From JBOGED01 sp050743625 (GTDB lineage Bacteria; Actinomycetota; Nitriliruptoria; Euzebyales; Egibacteraceae), in NCBI GenBank assembly GCA_050743625.1, contig JBOGED010000072.1, positions 1-10,408 of the forward strand: a DNA stretch of 10,408 bases, in the 5' to 3' direction. Made by a program: the position numbers and the translations under genes. Positions within the stretch are counted from its first letter, which is position 1, and every line of letters starts with the position of its first letter. Below, in pieces: positions 7,253-10,408 of this stretch. Below the pieces are notes generated by a model. That model ran no database searches. It was not told where the DNA came from and saw nothing but the letters and a program-made list of their open reading frames with translations.

Positions 7253-7477
7253 GATTGCTCCCCGTATGACGAACCCGCTGGCCCCACGACCATTCGTTGC
7301 CTTACCTAGAAGACGCGTCACACCGCCTGGGAGTTGCGCGAAAGCCGCCGCTACGCGGAGCCGACCCCGCGCGTGTGGCGAGGGCGGCGGAGAGGGAGCG
7401 GCTCGCGGCGAGCAACGAACGTGTGGCGTGGTGGGTGGGTGGCCGAGGACGGCGGCGGCCGTGCCTTGCTCGCAGAT
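7253..7477. other. Non-coding stretch upstream of the sortase-fusion gene
   Basis: These bases hold the leader and presumably the promoter of the sortase-fusion gene. They may also contain the unrecognisable end of the ABC ATPase remnant. All reading frames here are proline/arginine-rich without family likeness. I see no clear promoter hexamers. Confidence 0.4.
7258..7263 (-). promoter_or_regulatory. Ribosome binding site for the sortase-fusion gene
   Basis: On the minus strand GGGGAG ends five bases before the GTG at 7252-7250. It supports that start over the internal ATG at 7225 and over the far upstream start of the open frame at 7540. Confidence 0.6.
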
Positions 7478-8168
7478 CACCAGCTGGATACGCCGGCGCT
7501 GGGCAGGGCTCCGGTCGCGGACGTCAGGGCACCAGCTCACCGGCGACGGTGACCGTGCCGTCGTCAGGGCCGTGTAGGCCGACCAGGCAGCGGGCGAGTG
7601 TGCTCTTGCCGGTGCCCGAGGCGCCGACGAGCGCCACGCACTCGCCCTCGTGCACCGGGAAGGACACGTCGTGGCACGCGACGAGCCGCCTGTGGCCGCG
7701 GCCGTAGCCAGCCGTCAGGCCGGTGACGTCGATGACGCGGCGATCGCCGGTTGGCGAACCCGCCCGCCGCCGCAGCGCCTGGCTGACGTCCCCAGAGGCG
7801 GCGACCAGCGCGGCCGTGTAGGGATGCGCGGGGGTAGACAGCGCCGTAAGCAGCCCTCCCTCCTCGACGACGCGGCCGTGGCGGAGCACAAGCAGGCGAT
7901 CGGCGAGGCAGGCCACGACGGCGAGGTCGTGGGAGATCACGACCAGCGCGAGCCCGAGCCGGTCCCGCTGGCGGGCGATCTCGTCGAGCACGAGGTCTTG
8001 GGTGACCACGTCGAGCCCGCTGGTCGGCTCGTCAAGGATCAGCACACGCGGCTCGGCGGCGGGCGCGCGGGCGAGAGCGACGCGCTGCCGCTGACCTCCC
8101 GACATCTGGTGAGGAAACCGCCGCTGGAAGGCCCGGTCCCCGGGCGCGACGAAGGCGAGTACGGGCAT
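7478..8168 (-). pseudogene. ABC transporter ATP-binding protein remnant (DppD-DppF/NikDE-type fused double ATPase)
   Basis: The open frame (stop at 7524) carries the second half of one nucleotide-binding domain and the first part of another. In order: the signature FPHQMSGGQRQRVALARA, Walker B VLILDEPTSGLD, the switch histidine in VVISHDL, and HPYTAALVAAS, a landmark of oligopeptide/nickel-type importer ATPases. A second domain then starts with VIDVTGLTAGYG and reaches Walker A GASGTGKST before stopping after VAGELVP. Homology continues past the stop in another frame as DVRDRSPAQRRRIQLV, so a one-base insertion (the T of the TGA at 7526-7524) has broken the gene; all trace is lost after about 7478. 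The first Walker A and the second signature and Walker B are missing. Neither domain can hydrolyse ATP alone as it stands. Sequence before about 8168 looks unrelated. A peptide or metal importer is the likely ancestor. Confidence 0.82.
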
Positions 8169-8596
8169 CCGCAGCACTCGCGCTTCCCGCCCCGTCCACA
8201 CTGGGACCACGATCACCACGACGCTGCCCCGTGCCGTTGCGGTGTGATTGGGAACCCAGTGAAGTCGAGCGTGACGGCTCGTCAACCTTTACGCGACGGC
8301 CGCAGCGTCACCGCGACGCCACCGCTGCCTACGATGCTCCCGCGACACGACCGCCTCGCGGGTAAACCGGCTGCTGGGTGAGACTCGGCGAGCGCCTGCC
8401 CGGACGGCAGGCGTGGGAAGGACGCGGCCCCCCGATGCGTCGACAGCATCGTGGCCCTGATCCCAGCTCGTGCTGGGATCCCGCTGACCCCTATAACCCC
8501 GGGAGTAGGTCACCGTGCGGGAGAGCACTCTTGTCGAGACGGTCGTGGGTCCTTATGGTCACCTTACGTAGCAGGTCGAGCACCGAGGTGTTTGTT
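8169..8596. other. Non-coding stretch with a hairpin upstream of the small peptide gene
   Basis: No gene is supported here. GC-rich sequence from 8169 to about 8430 shows no family likeness in any frame. Near the right end a 9-bp hairpin is seen at 8459-8480, then the leader of the 44-codon peptide gene. Confidence 0.4.
8459..8480 (+). promoter_or_regulatory. Perfect 9-bp hairpin, possible terminator or attenuator
   Basis: GATCCCAGC at 8459-8467 pairs with GCTGGGATC at 8472-8480 around the loop TCGT. It lies 116 bases before the small peptide gene. It may end upstream transcription or act in the leader; there is no T-tract. Confidence 0.45.
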
Positions 8597-8731
8597 GTGG
8601 TTAGCGAGGTAAAGAGCACGACGAACGACCGCCTTGTGGATGTCATTGTGCCGCCCGCCGAGGAGCTGGCCATTGACGAGATTCGCGCCATCGTTGGCGC
8701 GAAGAACGTCATGGGCACCTGCTCTGGCTGA
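8597..8731 (+). CDS. 44-residue peptide, candidate RiPP precursor
   Basis: From GTG 8597 the product is 44 residues. The leader-like part is acidic and helical (DRLVDVIVPPAEELAIDEIRAIVGA), and the end is AKNVMGTCSG, with one cysteine and small residues at the very C-terminus. This layout is typical of precursor peptides of ribosomally made, modified natural products. GAGGTG at 8585-8590 sits six bases before the GTG and decides the start; a longer version from ATG 8555 (58 residues) has no ribosome binding site. The next gene on the same strand is a radical-SAM-like maturase remnant, which supports the precursor idea. I do not recognise the peptide family, and a chance open frame cannot be excluded. 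Confidence 0.5.
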   Translation: MVSEVKSTTNDRLVDVIVPPAEELAIDEIRAIVGAKNVMGTCSG

Positions 8732-8877
8732 GGCACCAGCCCGCGAGACCTAGCCGAAGGCTCCGTCGCCGAGTTGCCGCGCGGCTGAAGGCCTCCGTGG
8801 TGAGACGCCTGTTGGCGGACGAGGACGAACGCTCGAAGCCGCTTCGTGCACCGCTGACTTCGGGAAGGGATGCGACC

Positions 8878-9476
8878 GTGCGGCGCGATCTCAGTCATTT
8901 GCTGCTGAGCGGGACCACTGGCAGGTTGAGAGGTTGCGGGTGCGGCTCACCAACCGGGAGCGCGCCTGGAAGCCCTTTCGCCGGCACCTTCCATGACCAG
9001 GCCGACGACGGCTCTGCGGGGTACTACTGGAACCTCTTCGCCTATCCGCTCACATTCGGCTTCAGGCGGTATGTGTTCCTCAGTGACCGGCGGTCCGTCC
9101 TTGCGGTCGATGAGCAGACATACCGAGACGTTGAGCTGGCCTGTGATCGCTCACTCCCTGAGACGGTCAGCGACGAACAGGTTCTGTCGCTGCTTCGCAA
9201 ATACACCTTCGACCTTTCCGTGTCAATGGACGGAGATCGCCAAGCTCATGACGTCTTCCGGTTGGACCATCAGGGCCGAAGCACTTTCGACAAGACAGTC
9301 AATGGCGTACGAGCGTTCCAGGAGATCGACTGCAATCCGAAAATCCTGATCACGGTCGGGACACACAACATCGACCGCCTCCCGGAGGTCGTGTCGGCCA
9401 TTCTGGACCTTGGGCCACCGGCCATCGCGTTGAACTTTCCGCGGGAACTCCCGCGAAGCGACAACCAGCTCGCCGC
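8878..9476 (+). pseudogene. Radical SAM peptide-maturase-like remnant lacking the iron-sulfur core
   Basis: From GTG 8878 (GGGAAGGG seven bases upstream of it; GTG 8797 is possible) the frame first gives YYWNLFAYPLTFGFRRYVFL and SVLAVDEQTYRDVE. This is like the small N-terminal domain found before the radical SAM core of SCIFF-type and other peptide maturases. After LLSLLRKY-like helix sequence (SLLRKY, ending near 9204) it jumps to FDLSVSMDGDRQAHDVFR, GRSTFDKTVNGVRAF, ILITVGTHNIDRLPEV and FPRELPRSDNQ. These match the later part of the radical SAM barrel (SLDGP-HD, the FD-V segment, the next strands). The CxxxCxxC cluster motif that should lie between is absent, so about 100 or more residues appear deleted at 9205. 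From about 9476 the frame runs antisense through a thrS fragment, so the C-terminal part is also lost. The product cannot be a working radical SAM enzyme. Confidence 0.6.
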
Positions 9477-10130
9477 CGTACGCGTCAGCTTGAAGGCTGG
9501 AATATTCTTGGTCTTCGGCACGTGTGGGCCGCAGCACAAGTCTTTCCATCGGGTTTCGGCGGTCTTTGCGTCAAGGTTGTCGTAGATGGTGAGCTCATTC
9601 GAGCCGACTTCGACCTCCGCGTTGTCTCCCTTGGACATCCTGCCCGGGGTGGCGACCAGCTCGAGCTTGTACGGCTCGCTCGCCAGCTCCTCGCGCGCTT
9701 CATCCTCAGTGACTACTCGGCGGGAGAACCGCTGGTTTTGTTTGACGATCTGGCGCATTCGCTGCTCGATCGCCTTGAGGTCGTCAGGGGTGAACGGGCG
9801 CGCGACGTCAAAGTCGTAATAGAAGCCGTGCTCGATTGGCGGGCCGATGCCTAACTTGGCCTCGGGGAAAAGAGACTGTACCGCTTGGGCTAGGACATGT
9901 GCGCAGGAATGCCGAAGGATCACCAGGCCGTCCTCTGAGCCGATTGTGACGGGCTCGATCACGTCGTCGGCGTTGACCACGTGCGCGAGGTCGCGCAGCT
10001 CGCCGTTTATTCGCACGGCGATGACCTCGCGATTGTCCGCATGCAATTCGGCAGCCGTCGTCCCGGGCATGACCTGTCGCTCGACCTTCTGACCCCCACG
10101 ATCGAGAACAGTGACAGAGATGATGGACAC
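9468..10130 (-). pseudogene. thrS: Threonyl-tRNA synthetase remnant: TGS and editing domains only
   Basis: From GTG 10130 (AGGAG at 10141-10137, six bases upstream) the frame encodes a TGS domain (VTVLDRGG to IEPVTIGSEDG). A complete second, editing-type domain follows: HSCAHVLAQAVQ (HxxxH), KLGIGPPIEHGFYYDFDV, and DLCCGPHVPKTKNIPAFKLTRTAAS (the C-x-x-H part). These are the N1 and N2 regions of bacterial ThrRS; the Zn-type HxxxH and CxxxH residues are intact. The likeness ends at TRTAASW (about 9468). The frame continues to a stop at 9270 through unrelated sequence antisense to the radical SAM remnant. The class II catalytic core and anticodon-binding domain are absent, so it cannot charge tRNA. 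It could still hydrolyse Ser-tRNA(Thr) in trans if expressed, but a broken gene or an assembly join is more likely. No T-box motif is seen upstream. Confidence 0.82.
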
Positions 10131-10198
10131 GGCACGCTCCTGGTTGAATGAACGGGCGATCGCCGATGGTGAGAGCACCTTGCGGCGAAGGGTGCAGT

Positions 10199-10408
10199 CT
10201 ACTGCGGTAACGGGGGAGGGTCCGAAGCCAGACGAGTGCTCAGCTGGCGGACCCCCGATAGCCGCTCGTCCAGCTCGGCCACGCATGGCAGCGCGGCCAT
10301 GTGGGAAGTGACGCGGGCGCGGACGCCGAGGATGCGCTCGAGCCCCATCGCGTACCCGCAGTCAAGCGCGACGTCGAGGCCACGCCGTAACCCCTGGCAC
10401 GCCTCCTC
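10199..10408 (-). CDS. Unrecognised protein, C-terminal 69 residues (partial)
   Basis: Reading the minus strand from the right edge gives 69 codons without a stop, ending in TAG at 10201-10199. The sequence (GLRRGLDVALDCGYAMGLER, then ILGVRARVTSHMAALPCVAE, then LDERLSGVRQLSTRLASDPP) is rich in Leu, Ala, Arg and Glu and should be mostly helical, with a proline-rich tail. Amino-acid choice looks like that of a real soluble protein, not of a shadow frame. Its stop lies 68 bases before the thrS-remnant start on the same strand. The 5' part is outside the window. I cannot name a family. Confidence 0.5.
   Translation of the reverse strand, partial: EEACQGLRRGLDVALDCGYAMGLERILGVRARVTSHMAALPCVAELDERLSGVRQLSTRLASDPPPLPQ

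Noticed and set aside
7225..7540. N-terminal extension of the sortase-fusion frame up to 7540
   Set aside because: The extension contains the frameshifted ABC ATPase piece (RDRSPAQRRRIQLV) and then unrelated sequence; the signal peptide and GGGGAG site place the start at GTG 7252.
10131..10286. T-box leader for thrS
   Set aside because: The conserved T-box sequence is not present, and much of this stretch is the 3' end of the upstream gene.

Overview
The window is high-GC DNA that looks actinobacterial. The clues are GC-biased codons, GTG starts, a mycobacterial-type CysQ, a class F sortase, and a sorting tail of the GGVxTGxGG kind. The left half (about 1-4130) is ordinary chromosome. It holds the 3' end of an acetoacetate--CoA ligase gene (+), then a convergent minus-strand group (cysQ, a YjbQ-family gene, a SAM methyltransferase gene). 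A divergent UbiB/ABC1-family kinase gene and a small zinc-ribbon gene follow on the plus strand.

The middle (about 4130-7250) is about the cell surface. A short leader with a possible H-type pseudoknot precedes a 69-codon gene with a perfect AGGAGG ribosome binding site. It encodes a small secreted protein with three GS(L/V)SNSV repeats and two Cys-Cys-Asp motifs. A strong hairpin terminator and a 39-bp tandem repeat full of palindromes come next. Convergent to this is one uninterrupted reading frame of about 794 residues. It encodes a signal peptide, an acidic linker, five cysteine-paired repeats of about 94 residues, a sortase-substrate tail, and then a complete class F sortase. It looks like a sortase fused in frame to its own neighbouring substrate.

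The right part (about 7250-10408) is a scrapyard of broken genes. There is an ABC-transporter ATPase remnant (the end of one nucleotide-binding domain fused to the start of a second, then a frameshift). There is a 44-codon peptide gene that looks like a RiPP precursor. Next is a radical-SAM-like maturase remnant without its iron-sulfur core. A threonyl-tRNA synthetase remnant keeps only its TGS and editing domains. The last two are truncated and meet tail to tail near 9465-9480, which is either a real rearrangement or an assembly join. A partial unrecognised minus-strand gene runs off the right edge.

No tRNA, rRNA, CRISPR array or transposase gene was seen. The best candidates for something new are the substrate-sortase fusion, the small triple-repeat secreted protein, and the decayed peptide/radical-SAM locus.
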